From NCBI GenBank assembly GCA_900553605.1, contig USDX01000007.1:20415-84414 (forward strand): 64,000 nucleotides of DNA, written 5' to 3'. Within the stretch, counting starts at the first letter, position 1; each line of letters starts with the position of its first letter. Of the stretch, positions 9,046 through 17,679 are shown piece after piece. The DNA is from an uncultured Eggerthella sp. (GTDB lineage: Bacteria > Actinomycetota > Coriobacteriia > Coriobacteriales > Eggerthellaceae). The notes below the pieces were generated by a model. It was not told where the DNA came from and ran no database searches. It was given only the letters and a program-made list of their open reading frames with translations. The position numbers and the translations under genes are program-made.

Positions 9046-10065
9046 CTACTTCAGCATGAATTCCTTCAGTCCCGATCGGCTGGTTATTCCCAGCTTCGCA
9101 TACGTTGTTGAGAGCCTGTTTTTCACCGTACCGCGTGAAATCCCCATATGATCTGCGATTTCAGTGTTAGACCAACCACGGCACGCCAGCATCGAAATGG
9201 CGAATTCCGTTGTGGTAAGACTGTCGGCAACGGTTTTGTGTGCTGCGGGGTTATGGACATGCCGCCATCCGCGGCTGAATCGGTAGGTGATTTCGATTAC
9301 CCGTGCAAATTCGCGCGGGTAATCTTTTTTGAGGCACGCTTCAGGCAGACCCTGAAGAAGGCCGTGGTGTTCCCCAATTGTTTCGATCAGGTCGTCTGCT
9401 TGGGCTATGCTCCAAGCTTCCATGAAGTGGCGTTCTGCCTTTTCGGGTTGCCGTTTGCTCATCCAGCCCATTGCCGCCACAAGGTGAAGGAACATTTCGG
9501 AGATGGGGTAGCGCGCCTGCTTCATCCCCAGGGCGTTTTCTGCCATTCCTATGCAGCGGCCGTAATCGCCGACAAGGTAGGCCTGATGGGCCATGGCGTA
9601 GGTCGCGAATAGGCGAAGGCCTTCAGGTAGCAGAGGCGCAACTTTGTAGAAATCATCTGCGGTTACGGGAGGCTTCAGGTGCAGCAGGACGCTCGATGAG
9701 GCCGTGAACAGTAAATAGGCGGCACGTTCTTGGTCGCCGTATTCGTCGTTCAGGTGTTCTTCTGATGACGCTAGGTTGAGCAGACAGGCGCGAGCGGCGT
9801 GGGCGTGGTCGAGTGATAGGTTTGCGAACCCGCAGATGAAACATGATGAAACGCGCAATGCCAAGATGTCTGAGGTAAGGAAGGGCTCTGCGAGGCGGCA
9901 TGCTTCGTCGGCGTTGCCGCGAAAATAAGCGGCTTCTGCCAACGCGATGGTTCGGTAGTCGTTGTCGGGCATGGCCTCGATAACGACGTCGAGGTTCCCT
10001 GGCTCGAAAGACGAGCAGATGAGCGGCATGGGGGCATGCCATATGTTCGGCTGGGAGTTGGCCAC
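9046..10065 (-). CDS. LuxR-family transcriptional regulator
   Basis: A 339-residue cytosolic protein with a C-terminal LuxR/GerE helix-turn-helix: FAISMLACRGWSNTEIADHM followed by GISRGTVKNRLSTTYAKLGI in the last ~65 residues. The rest is helical and TPR-like, rich in Ala and Leu, and probably a sensing or oligomerisation part; no receiver or ATPase domain is seen. I chose the GTG at 10065 because GAGGAGG lies 5 nt upstream. The frame stays open for 80 more codons upstream, but that extension translates repeat DNA and has no ribosome site. The target is unknown; candidates are the divergent oxidoreductase or the surface protein gene. Confidence 0.85.
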   Translation of the reverse strand: MANSQPNIWHAPMPLICSSFEPGNLDVVIEAMPDNDYRTIALAEAAYFRGNADEACRLAEPFLTSDILALRVSSCFICGFANLSLDHAHAARACLLNLASSEEHLNDEYGDQERAAYLLFTASSSVLLHLKPPVTADDFYKVAPLLPEGLRLFATYAMAHQAYLVGDYGRCIGMAENALGMKQARYPISEMFLHLVAAMGWMSKRQPEKAERHFMEAWSIAQADDLIETIGEHHGLLQGLPEACLKKDYPREFARVIEITYRFSRGWRHVHNPAAHKTVADSLTTTEFAISMLACRGWSNTEIADHMGISRGTVKNRLSTTYAKLGITSRSGLKEFMLK

Positions 10066-10146
10066 GGTGCCTCCTCGATGTATGCATATTTTTGATTTAG
10101 CTGTCCGGGGCGGGGCGGGCCGAAGGCTGGGTATCCGAAAGGCGGA

Positions 10147-10337
10147 CAGCCCCAAAGGCCAGCGCTCCCAAAAGGAAGATGAAGCCAAAACGAATAAGCC
10201 GTATGGCATGTAGCGCCAAGAGAGAGCAGACCATGTGGCAAGTAACGCCGAAGGCGAACAAGCCAAAAGGCAAGCAACGCCAAAAACAAACTTGCCAAAA
10301 GACAAAGGCCCCCAAACCCCAAAAGCAAACCGTTCTT
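10147..10337. repeat. Degenerate ~32-bp tandem array
   Basis: Six units of 31-33 bp can be laid end to end: 10147-10179, 10180-10210, 10211-10242, 10243-10274, 10275-10306 and 10307-10337. Read on the minus strand, each carries variants of TTGCC-TTTTGGC-TTGTT and TTTGGCGTT. The array is directly upstream of the LuxR-type start and is translated only in the spurious extension of that frame. Divergence between units is high, so boundaries are approximate. Confidence 0.55.
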
Positions 10338-10429
10338 TTCAGATAATAGCGCGAACGAAAACGCAATAGATTGGATATTAGACCAATTGCCGGAGCGAAC
10401 GCGTTTTGTGCCTAGACTGTATGCTTTGC

Positions 10430-10700
10430 CGCTTTTTCGCCTCTTGGATTTCTCGCCCCCATAGTGCTGTGGCGCTTCGCCCGCGCCACCTCGCCGCGTT
10501 CACGCTTCCTGCCGCTCTACGGTCCCCCTCTTATGCCATTCATGTTGCTGCGTCTGCGCCCCATGGCGCTATGACGCTGCGCCCGCGGCCGCGCCGATCC
10601 ACGGTGCCGACCTCGCGCTACCCACGGTGCTGCGTCTGCGCCCGTGCCCCCAGCGCTACGACGCTGTATGTTGTTGCCCCCTCTGCTGCATCTTAGCCAC
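10430..10700. repeat. Low-complexity GC-rich degenerate repeats
   Basis: No gene is seen. Variants of GCTGCGTCTGCGCCC followed by GGCGCTAYGAC recur (for example ~10552-10580 and ~10629-10665), so the stretch looks like an eroded tandem array. Reading frames crossing it have repetitive, implausible compositions. Confidence 0.4.
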
Positions 10701-10789
10701 TTCCGCAGCGCCGCAATGGGCTCGCCCTAGAGCCCCGAATCGGATCGATTCCCACAACGGCATCGCCTCGAAGCTGTTCCTGAGAGCCC

Positions 10790-11000
10790 GGAAACAGAAA
10801 ATCGGCACGTGCTGCAACTTTTTTGCGATTACGGATTACTGTGGGTCCCTCTAATCGCAAATCAGGACGCAAAAGCGCAGGTGATCTGTTGTAAAGCGGC
10901 TATTTTTCGCTTTCCGAAGGCGGAGAAGAGTCCGTAATCGCAAAAATGTTGCAAAAAAGTTCGATTTTTTGTTTTTGCGATGGGCGGATCGCCGTAATGG
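10790..11000. repeat. Dispersed inverted-repeat element, copy 1
   Basis: Two 25-nt ends, 10813-10837 and 10929-10953, are inverted copies of each other with two mismatches (TGCAAC-TTTTTTGCGATTACGG type) and enclose a ~90-bp centre. The whole segment, including ~20 bp to the left and ~45 bp to the right, is clearly related to 31358-31562. The centre contains CGCAAAAGCGCAGGTGATC, almost identical in copy 2. There is no ORF of note. It could be a MITE-like element or a long hairpin RNA. Confidence 0.75.
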
Positions 11001-11004
11001 GGGG

Positions 11005-11150
11005 GGCGGATTCTGCAAAAGATGAATCGTCGCAGTGGGGGCTGATTCTGCAAAGGATAGATCGTTGCAACGGGGCGGATCCCGCAAGGGGTGGGCTGTC
11101 ACAGCGGGGCATATCCCGCAAAGGGAGGGTTGCCGCAGCAGGGTAGATCG
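11005..11150. repeat. ~34-bp tandem repeats next to element copy 1
   Basis: Four or more units with a 34-bp period share GGCGGATCCCGCAAAGG and a second half like GATCGTCGCAGCGG. They follow the right end of the inverted-repeat element. Units differ at many positions, which argues against CRISPR, whose repeats are near identical. Confidence 0.65.
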
Positions 11151-11325
11151 AACAAAGGGCTGGTTCAGCGCGAAGCGGTGCACCCGTCCGCATCCATTTT
11201 GCTGCGCTCTTTGCTTGCGACGATGCTACAGTTTATGCAACGGAATGCGTGCCTTTTTTGGTTGGCCCCAGCGTTGAGGGGTCAATTGTGTGTGGGGTTT
11301 TGGGCGCGTATGAGAGGAGGGCATC

Positions 11326-12414
11326 ATGGCTCAGAAAGAGGCAATTAGGTGGGGCGTCATCGGTTGCGGTGACGTTGTGGAAACGAAAAATGGCCCTGGC
11401 CTATATTTGGCCGACGGATCAGAATTGGTTGGTATCTGGAATCGCACGAAGCAGAAAGCGGTTGACTGGTGCGCACGCCACGGTCATGGGCGTGCATTTG
11501 ATTCGCTGGACGAGCTTCTGAACTGCCCAGACATAGATATTATCTACGTTGCCACAACGCCGAACTGCCATAAAGAGTATGCCATTGCCGTGGCCGAGGC
11601 GGGCAAGGACTGCTATCTCGAAAAGCCTATTGCGCTCTCATGGGACGAGGCGCAAGAGATAAAAACCGCGTTCGAGAGGACGGGGAAGCGTTGCTTTGTA
11701 GCTCATTATCGTCGTGGAATGCCACGTTATCGCGAGCTTAAGCAGGTGCTTGATGCGGGCAAGATCGGCACTGTTCGCGGCGTTCAGGTTATTCGTACTC
11801 AGCGCCAAACTGCTGAAGAGATGCTTCCTGAAGCGGAGAAGCCTTGGCGTGTTCGCCCTGAGGTCTCTGGGGGCAGCCATTTCTTCGAGGGCGATGCACA
11901 TATGCTTGACCTTATTGCGTTTCTTGCAGGAACCATCACTGATTTCAGCCTGAAGGTAGACAACCGCACGGGATTTTACCCCGGCGAAGATACGGTTGCT
12001 CTTTCGGGCGAGACTGAAAACCACGTTATGGTTTCGGGGATTTGGTGCTATGCCACGTATAAGGCCATCGACCGATTCCTTATTTACGGAGACAAGGGAA
12101 GTGTCGAGTTCTCCTACTACGACAATGCTGCGCCGATTCGCATCGAGACGCTTGCCGATGGCGATGCGGTAGCGCATGAGGGCGTGATGGGTGGCGTTCG
12201 CAAGGAGGCGGATCTGGTGCAAGAAGAGTTGTGCCCGCCTGTGGAGAGCTATCCGGGAAATGGTCAGATTCAGGACATCGTCGATGTCCTGCGCGGTGTG
12301 CCTGGCGCTGAATGCACGAGCACGCTCGATAATGCTATGAACACCCTCCGCATAACCTGGGCCGCTCACGAGCTGCGTGCAAAACAACGCGGCGAAGCGT
12401 GTGAAACAGCGTAG
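11326..12414 (+). CDS. Gfo/Idh/MocA-family oxidoreductase
   Basis: A 362-residue NAD(P)-dependent sugar or cyclitol dehydrogenase-like enzyme. The N-terminal Rossmann fold shows WGVIGCGDVVETKNGPGLY (~8-26). The family EKP motif (YLEKPIALS, ~103-111) carries the Lys expected at the nicotinamide site, and GGSHFFEGDAHMLDLI (~184-199) contains the catalytic His region in the C-terminal alpha/beta domain. The ATG has a strong GAGAGGAGGG ribosome site. It is transcribed towards the convergent MFS gene, so an uptake-plus-oxidation pairing for a sugar acid or polyol is possible but unproven. The substrate cannot be told from sequence. Confidence 0.9.
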   Translation: MAQKEAIRWGVIGCGDVVETKNGPGLYLADGSELVGIWNRTKQKAVDWCARHGHGRAFDSLDELLNCPDIDIIYVATTPNCHKEYAIAVAEAGKDCYLEKPIALSWDEAQEIKTAFERTGKRCFVAHYRRGMPRYRELKQVLDAGKIGTVRGVQVIRTQRQTAEEMLPEAEKPWRVRPEVSGGSHFFEGDAHMLDLIAFLAGTITDFSLKVDNRTGFYPGEDTVALSGETENHVMVSGIWCYATYKAIDRFLIYGDKGSVEFSYYDNAAPIRIETLADGDAVAHEGVMGGVRKEADLVQEELCPPVESYPGNGQIQDIVDVLRGVPGAECTSTLDNAMNTLRITWAAHELRAKQRGEACETA

Positions 12415-12494
12415 CGAATAAGACGCTGCTTGATTGCCCTGCCGGAATTCTGATTGCGTCTCTGCACTTGAGGCGATCAGCGAGTGAAAAGAAA

Positions 12495-12520
12495 GGGGCT
12501 CGGCAACAGTGCCGAGCCCC
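12495..12520 (-). terminator. Terminator of the MFS gene (convergent region)
   Basis: Perfect 11-bp stem (12495-12505 with 12510-12520) and ACAG loop. On the minus strand it is followed by TTTCTTTTC, so it mainly serves the MFS gene; it may also stop read-through from the oxidoreductase. Confidence 0.85.
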
Positions 12521-12551
12521 TGGAGCAAGTTCTTGCTTGTAGCGTTATGCG

Positions 12552-13928
12552 CTAATCCATCTTGTGGTTGATGCCGTAGCCGAACAGGGGCTTCGACTGA
12601 ATGGCCAGGTAGATGCAGAACAGCAGGCCAACGATAGCCGCTGCGAGCAGCAGACCCATCATGGTGTACAGTGCGCCGGTTTCTCCCATGGCGGTGGTCA
12701 TCGCGCCAACGATGAAGGGCAAGAAGGTTGCGCCAACGCCCATGAAGGTCATGTACATTCCGGTGTTGCGACCCTTAGGGCCGGGGCAGTAGTTCTGGCG
12801 AACAACCAGGCCCGTCTGCAAAGCGCCGCCAGCAGCGAAGAAGCCGAGCAGTGCAATGGCAACGTATACGATGGCAACATTGGGAACAACCAACACCAAA
12901 GCCAGAGCCAAAGCGGAGAAGGCGAAGTCGATCAGCAGAACCTTTAGCGGGTTCCAACGGAGCTTGCCCATTACTACCGCCCAGAAGAACACAGCGGTAA
13001 TGGAGCCCACGGTGTAAATGGAGGCAAGAGCTGCGCCGCCCATTTCGTCGAGACCAAGGTTGGCCATGCCGAATGCTTTGGTGTACTGCTGTGCGCCGTA
13101 CATGATAAACATGCAGATAAATGCCATGACAAGGGTGAATACCTGAACCAGCACGCCTGGCTTCTTGAGCATGGCGTCTTTTGCTGCCTGGATTTCAGCT
13201 TGAGCTTCGTCCATGCCGTTGTCGCCATCGGTTTTGGTGGCGCGTTCGTCGTCGTAGCGGAAGGGCGTGATGATCGTCATGATCAGGCATACGACGGAAA
13301 GCACGATAGGCAGGTAGATGTTAACGTGCCAAATGTGAGGCGCGCTGAATGCTGCAACGAAGATAGGGTAGATAACGCCCATAACGGAAACGGCGGCCTT
13401 GATGCCGATAACGCCAGAGGCAGCGTATTTAGGCTCCGCTTCCTGTGCGGCGGGGTAGAGTGCTGCATCCCAGAAGCCGGATGTTGCAACGCCGGACAGG
13501 AAGGCGGCGATGTAGCAAGCGGTTGCATCGGTTGCCAGCAGCATCATGGTGAAGCAGATGATGTAGGCAACAGCGCCTGCGACGGCGAACTTCTTACGTC
13601 CGACGCGGTCAGAGAGCTCGCCGCCAATCCATACGCTTAGCAGTTTGCCGAATCCCATGGCGGCAATTGCCATCGAAACCGCGGCGGAACCTGTGGTGGG
13701 ATCGGTGATGCCCCATTGGGTATAGAAGTTAACTTTATTCTGGCTCAGGATCAGGGCCTGGATGCCGTAGGTGAAATAGCACATGTACACCGTTGCCAGC
13801 GCAAAGCCGTAGTGCTTTACCTTTTCTGCTGCTGCAGACAATTCGTTCTCCTTACATTCTTTGGACATTCTGCTCGTTTGAAACGAAGACGGTATCCCCT
13901 GCAAGGAGCCTCCCTCGGGCCCACTCAT
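12552..13928 (-). CDS. MFS transporter
   Basis: Twelve-helix major facilitator permease, up to 458 residues, inner membrane. The loop between helices 2 and 3 has the MFS signature GGELSDRVGRKK; a long charged cytoplasmic loop (FRYDDERATKTDGDNGMDEA and onward) separates the two six-helix halves. The substrate is unknown; an importer of small organic acids or sugars would fit the neighbouring oxidoreductase. Start choice is uncertain. The ATG at 13928 has a weak ribosome site; a TTG at 13904 lies just after GGGAGG; the ATG at 13868 (MSKECKENE) begins where family similarity probably starts. The extra N-terminal ~20 residues may therefore not be made. Confidence 0.85.
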   Translation of the reverse strand: MSGPEGGSLQGIPSSFQTSRMSKECKENELSAAAEKVKHYGFALATVYMCYFTYGIQALILSQNKVNFYTQWGITDPTTGSAAVSMAIAAMGFGKLLSVWIGGELSDRVGRKKFAVAGAVAYIICFTMMLLATDATACYIAAFLSGVATSGFWDAALYPAAQEAEPKYAASGVIGIKAAVSVMGVIYPIFVAAFSAPHIWHVNIYLPIVLSVVCLIMTIITPFRYDDERATKTDGDNGMDEAQAEIQAAKDAMLKKPGVLVQVFTLVMAFICMFIMYGAQQYTKAFGMANLGLDEMGGAALASIYTVGSITAVFFWAVVMGKLRWNPLKVLLIDFAFSALALALVLVVPNVAIVYVAIALLGFFAAGGALQTGLVVRQNYCPGPKGRNTGMYMTFMGVGATFLPFIVGAMTTAMGETGALYTMMGLLLAAAIVGLLFCIYLAIQSKPLFGYGINHKMD

Positions 13929-14449
13929 GACGCCTTGGATTCGTAGAGTTCTATTGCACGGATGCGCAAACGTCTGTGTATGCTACCCCTCGGCAAAAAA
14001 CCGAACATGTTCGATACGAATGGGTAATATTCATTTTCAAATAGAAACCGATAGCCTGTAGCTATGATGCGAGGAAGAGGAGGATAATTTTTCGATCGAT
14101 TGGGAATCTATTCGCCGATCCCATTCAATTTCTATGGATTCATTTCTTACGAATATAGATAGGTAACGGATGGTGTCGCCGCGCAGATGCCCAGTGGTAC
14201 AGGTGGTATTCTTATGCACATCGTATAAAACGCGCGCCTTTTGGGTTTGCCCTGCGTTTAAAGCGAAGCATACATTCGAAGCAGTGTGTGCGCGTGGCAA
14301 AGTGAAGAGGGATCGTTGAGCTTTGCCTTTGGTGGCGAGGCTGCGCTCTGCGTTTAGAGCGAAGCAGCAAAGGGGAAATGGCGTGCGTGTAGAGAGAGGG
14401 CATTCGGCATGGCAATCATGCTGGGTGAATTTGTATGGAGGGATGCTGG
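13929..14449. other. Intergenic stretch with a short direct repeat
   Basis: About 520 bp without a gene. An AT-rich part near 14020-14170 could hold promoters for the divergent neighbours. A 19-nt near-identical direct repeat (CTGCGTTTARAGCGAAGCA) occurs at 14252-14270 and 14348-14366. Nothing else could be assigned. Confidence 0.5.
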
Positions 14450-14794
14450 ATGAGCTCCAAGAAAAAGAACCAGAAAACCAATCCCAATAAAAGAAAGAAC
14501 GACGAAACGGTGATTATCTGCCCGTATTGCGGCGGTACCCATTTTGAGTACACGGCCGAAAAGCGTCGTGTTCCCAGCAAATGGTATGTGCATGTAATCA
14601 CGGCGATCATCATTATCGGCATCGCATTTGTAATGCCATATTTCTCTATCGCGTTCGCTATCGCTTACGTCGTACTCACGTTCATGCCCCGCAAGGTTCT
14701 GGTGGGCACATGCAAAGATTGTGGCGAGGAAACGCTATTCAATCGCCCAGAGGATGGCAGCATGAAGCCGAGCTTCGATCAGCCCCATCTGTAA
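14450..14794 (+). CDS. Small zinc-ribbon membrane protein, unknown function
   Basis: A 114-residue protein with a Lys/Asn-rich N-terminus, then CPYCGG (~24-29), two adjacent hydrophobic segments (~45-80) and a second CKDCGEE. The two CxxC pairs could bind one zinc. I chose the ATG at 14450 over the one 15 bp earlier because GGAGGG stands 7 nt before it. No close family is recognised. It is monocistronic, with long gaps on both sides. Confidence 0.75.
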   Translation: MSSKKKNQKTNPNKRKNDETVIICPYCGGTHFEYTAEKRRVPSKWYVHVITAIIIIGIAFVMPYFSIAFAIAYVVLTFMPRKVLVGTCKDCGEETLFNRPEDGSMKPSFDQPHL

Positions 14795-14917
14795 GAGGCT
14801 TTGCGGCTTGAGTAGCTTTCGTATTTCGACGGGACGATTCGAAAAACGACCCAACATGGCAACAAGCCTGTTTCACAACGGAAATACTTCGCAGTTACGA
14901 TGAATGCGAAAACAAAC

Positions 14918-14954
14918 GAGGGTGCCCCATTTCATGAGTGAATGGGGCACCCTC
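14918..14954. terminator. Long hairpin between two small membrane-protein genes
   Basis: Perfect 14-bp stem (14918-14931 with 14941-14954) and a 9-nt loop, ~125 bp after the zinc-ribbon gene and ~20 bp before the next start. The plus-strand T run is weak, so it may act as a terminator for the first gene or a leader hairpin for the second. Confidence 0.6.
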
Positions 14955-14977
14955 TGTAATTCATCGGAGGTGCGGTT

Positions 14978-15211
14978 ATGGCAAAAAATACGAAGAACGT
15001 AAGCAAGGTGCAGGCAGAAGGCCTGAAGTATGTTCCCATGCGTAAAGTCGCTCGTGCCATGACGCTTGTTGCAGGTGCATTATCCTCTGGCATCGTAGCG
15101 TTTTCCGTCGCTGAAGCGGCTTGGGCTTGGGCTGCGGTCTTTGCGGCGGTGGCGGCTGTTGCCTTTTATCTTGCTTACGCTATGACTGTCGATCTGCGTG
15201 AGGCGCACTAA
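14978..15211 (+). CDS. Small two-helix membrane protein, unknown function
   Basis: A 77-residue protein with a basic N-terminus and two predicted membrane helices (~28-48 and ~50-70) rich in Ala and Val, ending VDLREAH. It has a clear ribosome site (CGGAGGTG, 5-6 nt before ATG), which supports it as a real gene. It is convergent with murB with 17 bp between the stops; an inverted repeat (15220-15226 with 15240-15246) overlaps the murB end. No family recognised. Confidence 0.7.
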   Translation: MAKNTKNVSKVQAEGLKYVPMRKVARAMTLVAGALSSGIVAFSVAEAAWAWAAVFAAVAAVAFYLAYAMTVDLREAH

Positions 15212-15228
15212 ATTAGCAAGACGCCGCG

Positions 15229-16155
15229 CTAGTTCTCGGCGGCGTCAAACCCCCACATGCGCACCTCGGTTTCAAGCGTAACGCCGAACTGGCTTTTTAC
15301 CGCTGCCTGCACGTCGCGGATAACCTGCAGAACATCGGCTGCGCTTGCGTTGCCGGTGTTTACCACGAAGCCGGCATGTTTGGTGGAAACCTGGGCATCT
15401 CCAACTGAATGACCCTGCATGCCTGCGTCCTGAATGAGCTTGCCCGCAAAATAGCCTTCGGGGCGCTTGAACGTGCTGCCCGCGCTTGCCATTTCAAGAG
15501 GCTGCTTGGAAGAGCGGCGCTGGGCCAAGTCGTCCATCTTGGCGCGAATCTCATCCTTGTCTCCCGCTTCAAGTTGAAGGGTTGCCCCCAGTACAACAAG
15601 CCCTTCGTCGCTCATCATGCTGTGTCGATAGCTCCAATCGGCTTCTTCTGCAGGGATTTCGCGAACCGTGCCGTCGGGGAAGAGGCAGGAAACGCTTATC
15701 GCAACATCCTTGAACTCGCCATCGTAGGCGCCTGCGTTCATGATTGCTGCTCCACCAACAGAACCTGGGATTCCACTGGCAAACTCGTAGCCCGTAAGTT
15801 CTGCTTCGAGTGCCGCTTGCGCAACTGCTTCATTGGTGGCTCCCGCTTGTGCTTGAACAACGGATCCGTCGATGGAAATGCGAGCCATGCGCTCGCCAAT
15901 TTCGATAACCACGCCAGGCAAGCCCGCATCGGAAACGAGCAAATCGCTTCCGCAGCCTACGATCCACCAGGGGGCATCTGCCTTTTTGGCGGCGTTGATA
16001 GCTGCGGTGATGTCCGCAGCATTGCTTGCTCGTACAAAGAACTGAGCGGGACCGCCGCAGCGGAACGTGGTGTGTCTGCTCATGGGCTCATTTTTTAGCA
16101 GGTCGTCGCTGGCAAAGATTTGAGCAAGAGCGGTATTGAGTTCTTCGATATTCAT
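15229..16155 (-). CDS. murB: UDP-N-acetylenolpyruvoylglucosamine reductase
   Basis: Flavoprotein that reduces UDP-GlcNAc-enolpyruvate with NADPH to UDP-MurNAc, the second committed step of cytosolic peptidoglycan synthesis. Its 308 residues show FAD-binding SRHTTFRCGGPAQFF (~24-38), IVGCGSDLL, the GIPGSVGGAAIMNAGAYDGE block (~130-149), the active-site Ser in SAGSTFKRP, and the C-terminal Glu in LETEVRMWG. These features and the length point to a type II (short, Gram-positive-like) MurB. It is not in a mur/fts cluster here; the next gene downstream is convergent. Confidence 0.96.
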   Translation of the reverse strand: MNIEELNTALAQIFASDDLLKNEPMSRHTTFRCGGPAQFFVRASNAADITAAINAAKKADAPWWIVGCGSDLLVSDAGLPGVVIEIGERMARISIDGSVVQAQAGATNEAVAQAALEAELTGYEFASGIPGSVGGAAIMNAGAYDGEFKDVAISVSCLFPDGTVREIPAEEADWSYRHSMMSDEGLVVLGATLQLEAGDKDEIRAKMDDLAQRRSSKQPLEMASAGSTFKRPEGYFAGKLIQDAGMQGHSVGDAQVSTKHAGFVVNTGNASAADVLQVIRDVQAAVKSQFGVTLETEVRMWGFDAAEN

Positions 16156-16738
16156 ATATGCCTACTTATCGTGCTTCGTTCCGAGTGTTTTGCTGCAGCT
16201 ATGCAGATGCACCTGCCTATTTGGCGGCTCGCAATAACCACAAGAGATTATTTGATTTTGGATTTGCGCGGCGGTTTTAGCGCACCTTGTAAATCCGTTT
16301 AAGTGTAGCGTAATCGAACGAAGCGGTGAAAACGGCGAAAATAGGGCCGTGCTTGTGCGCGCCGTCAGTCGACGAGGCGGGTACGGGAACTTGCGTGGCG
16401 CGCGTTGAAGAAGGCGTTGGTGCAACATCTCGCTGGGCGCAAAACCCGTTTAACCTGAACCGAGCACAAAAACCAACGCGATCGGCGCTTGGCGCACCTT
16501 GTGCCGATAGTGAAACCTTGCGTGGTCTGCATTATGCAGGGTCTGACGGATCCTGTATCGTCCGGGAAGTCCAGCGAAACCCGCATCGGGCGAAGAAGCT
16601 GACAGTGCCTTTGATTACCAATAAAACCTACAGGGTGCTTTTTCCGATAGGTTTTGCACTATTCACTCCACAAGAGTAAAGTGACTTCCATATTCACAGA
16701 TGAAATGCGCCTGGGGGAGGCGCATTAAAGGGGAACAT
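16156..16738. other. Long leader/intergenic region upstream of the TSUP gene
   Basis: About 580 bp. It must hold the murB promoter (minus) and the TSUP promoter (plus). An inverted repeat (AAAACCTA at 16623-16630 with TAGGTTTT at 16648-16655) and GC-rich self-complementary parts at 16480-16600 suggest RNA structure, but I could not match a known riboswitch. No convincing ORF. Confidence 0.4.
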
Positions 16739-17452
16739 ATGGAAAAGTACCTATTTTGGGGCACGTTTTTCTTTGCCTATCTAATTAACGGTATTACCGG
16801 CTTCGCGGGCAATATCTTCGCAATGCCGGTGGGCATGGTCACCATCGGCCACGAAGAGTCCATCGTGGTGCTGAACTGCACCGGATTCCTTGCCAGCGTG
16901 CTTATCGCCTTCACGGGCATCAAGCATGTGGTGTGGAAAGAACTGGCGAAGATGTGCGTCATCATGGCGATTTTCATGGCCATTGGCGCATGGATCAACA
17001 CCATTGCTCCGCTGAGCATCCTTTCCAAGGTATATGGCGTTGCGGTTTTGATTATTGCTATCCGCGGTTTGTTCTTTAACAAGAAAAATAAGCTTTTACC
17101 CGATTGGCTCCTGTACTGCATTCTTGCCATAGCCGGCCTTATTCAGGGCATGTTTGTTTCCGGGGGCTCTTTCCTGGCTATTTACGCTTTGCAGAAGATT
17201 AGGGATAAGGAAGCATTTCGAGCAACCACCACTATGACCTGGGTGTTCCTAAACGGTGCCTATGCCCTTTATGGCATTCAGGGCGGTTCCCTTGGTGGCG
17301 ATGGCTTGCTTACGCTGGCAGTGTGCATTCCTCTGCTTATTCTTTCTACCTGGCTGGGCGGTCTTATCCAGAAGCGCATCAGCCAAGAGCAGTTCGTGAA
17401 GTTCACCTACGTCCTGCTAGCCGTAATTGGCTGCGTGCTTTTAATTAAGTAA
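16739..17452 (+). CDS. TSUP/TauE-SafE family permease
   Basis: A 237-residue membrane protein with about eight helices in two repeated halves, typical of the sulfite exporter TauE/SafE (TSUP) family, which moves sulfur compounds, organosulfonates or other small anions. The first helix carries the family-like NGITGFAGN segment and the second half the related GMFVSGGS. I chose the ATG at 16739, which follows AAAGGGG, over an earlier in-frame ATG at 16700 without a ribosome site. Direction and substrate are unknown. Its stop codon is 2 bp from a long inverted repeat. Confidence 0.85.
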   Translation: MEKYLFWGTFFFAYLINGITGFAGNIFAMPVGMVTIGHEESIVVLNCTGFLASVLIAFTGIKHVVWKELAKMCVIMAIFMAIGAWINTIAPLSILSKVYGVAVLIIAIRGLFFNKKNKLLPDWLLYCILAIAGLIQGMFVSGGSFLAIYALQKIRDKEAFRATTTMTWVFLNGAYALYGIQGGSLGGDGLLTLAVCIPLLILSTWLGGLIQKRISQEQFVKFTYVLLAVIGCVLLIK

Positions 17453-17454
17453 GT

Positions 17455-17679
17455 GTTCGGAATGCGCGCCGCATGGCGGTGTCGGGCTGGGGTCTGGAGC
17501 GCCTCAAGCCACCCATTCCGCTGTTCAAAAGGAGGCTACGGGCCTCCTTTTTCATGCGCTGCATTGCTTCAAGCATTGAATGAAGATGCTCTTTGAGCAT
17601 CTAACAGGAATGGCGTTCAGAGTGGCGTTCGCGGCTCCAGACCCCAGCCCGACACCGCCATGCGGCGCGCATTCCGAAC
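17455..17679. repeat. 46-bp perfect inverted repeat enclosing a terminator
   Basis: Arms 17455-17500 and 17634-17679 are exact reverse complements over 46 bp. Between them are 133 bp containing the terminator at 17529-17550 and weaker matching inner segments. The left arm starts 2 bp after the TSUP stop codon. No ORF of note. It resembles a palindromic repetitive or MITE-type element. Confidence 0.9.
17529..17552 (+). terminator. Terminator of the TSUP gene, inside the inverted repeat
   Basis: 8-bp stem AAGGAGGC with GCCTCCTT, loop TACGG, followed by a short T run. Confidence 0.8.

Noticed and set aside
10066..10305. N-terminal membrane extension of the LuxR-type regulator
   Set aside because: The hydrophobic stretch is a translation of a ~32-bp tandem repeat, and the GTG at 10065 has an ideal ribosome site.
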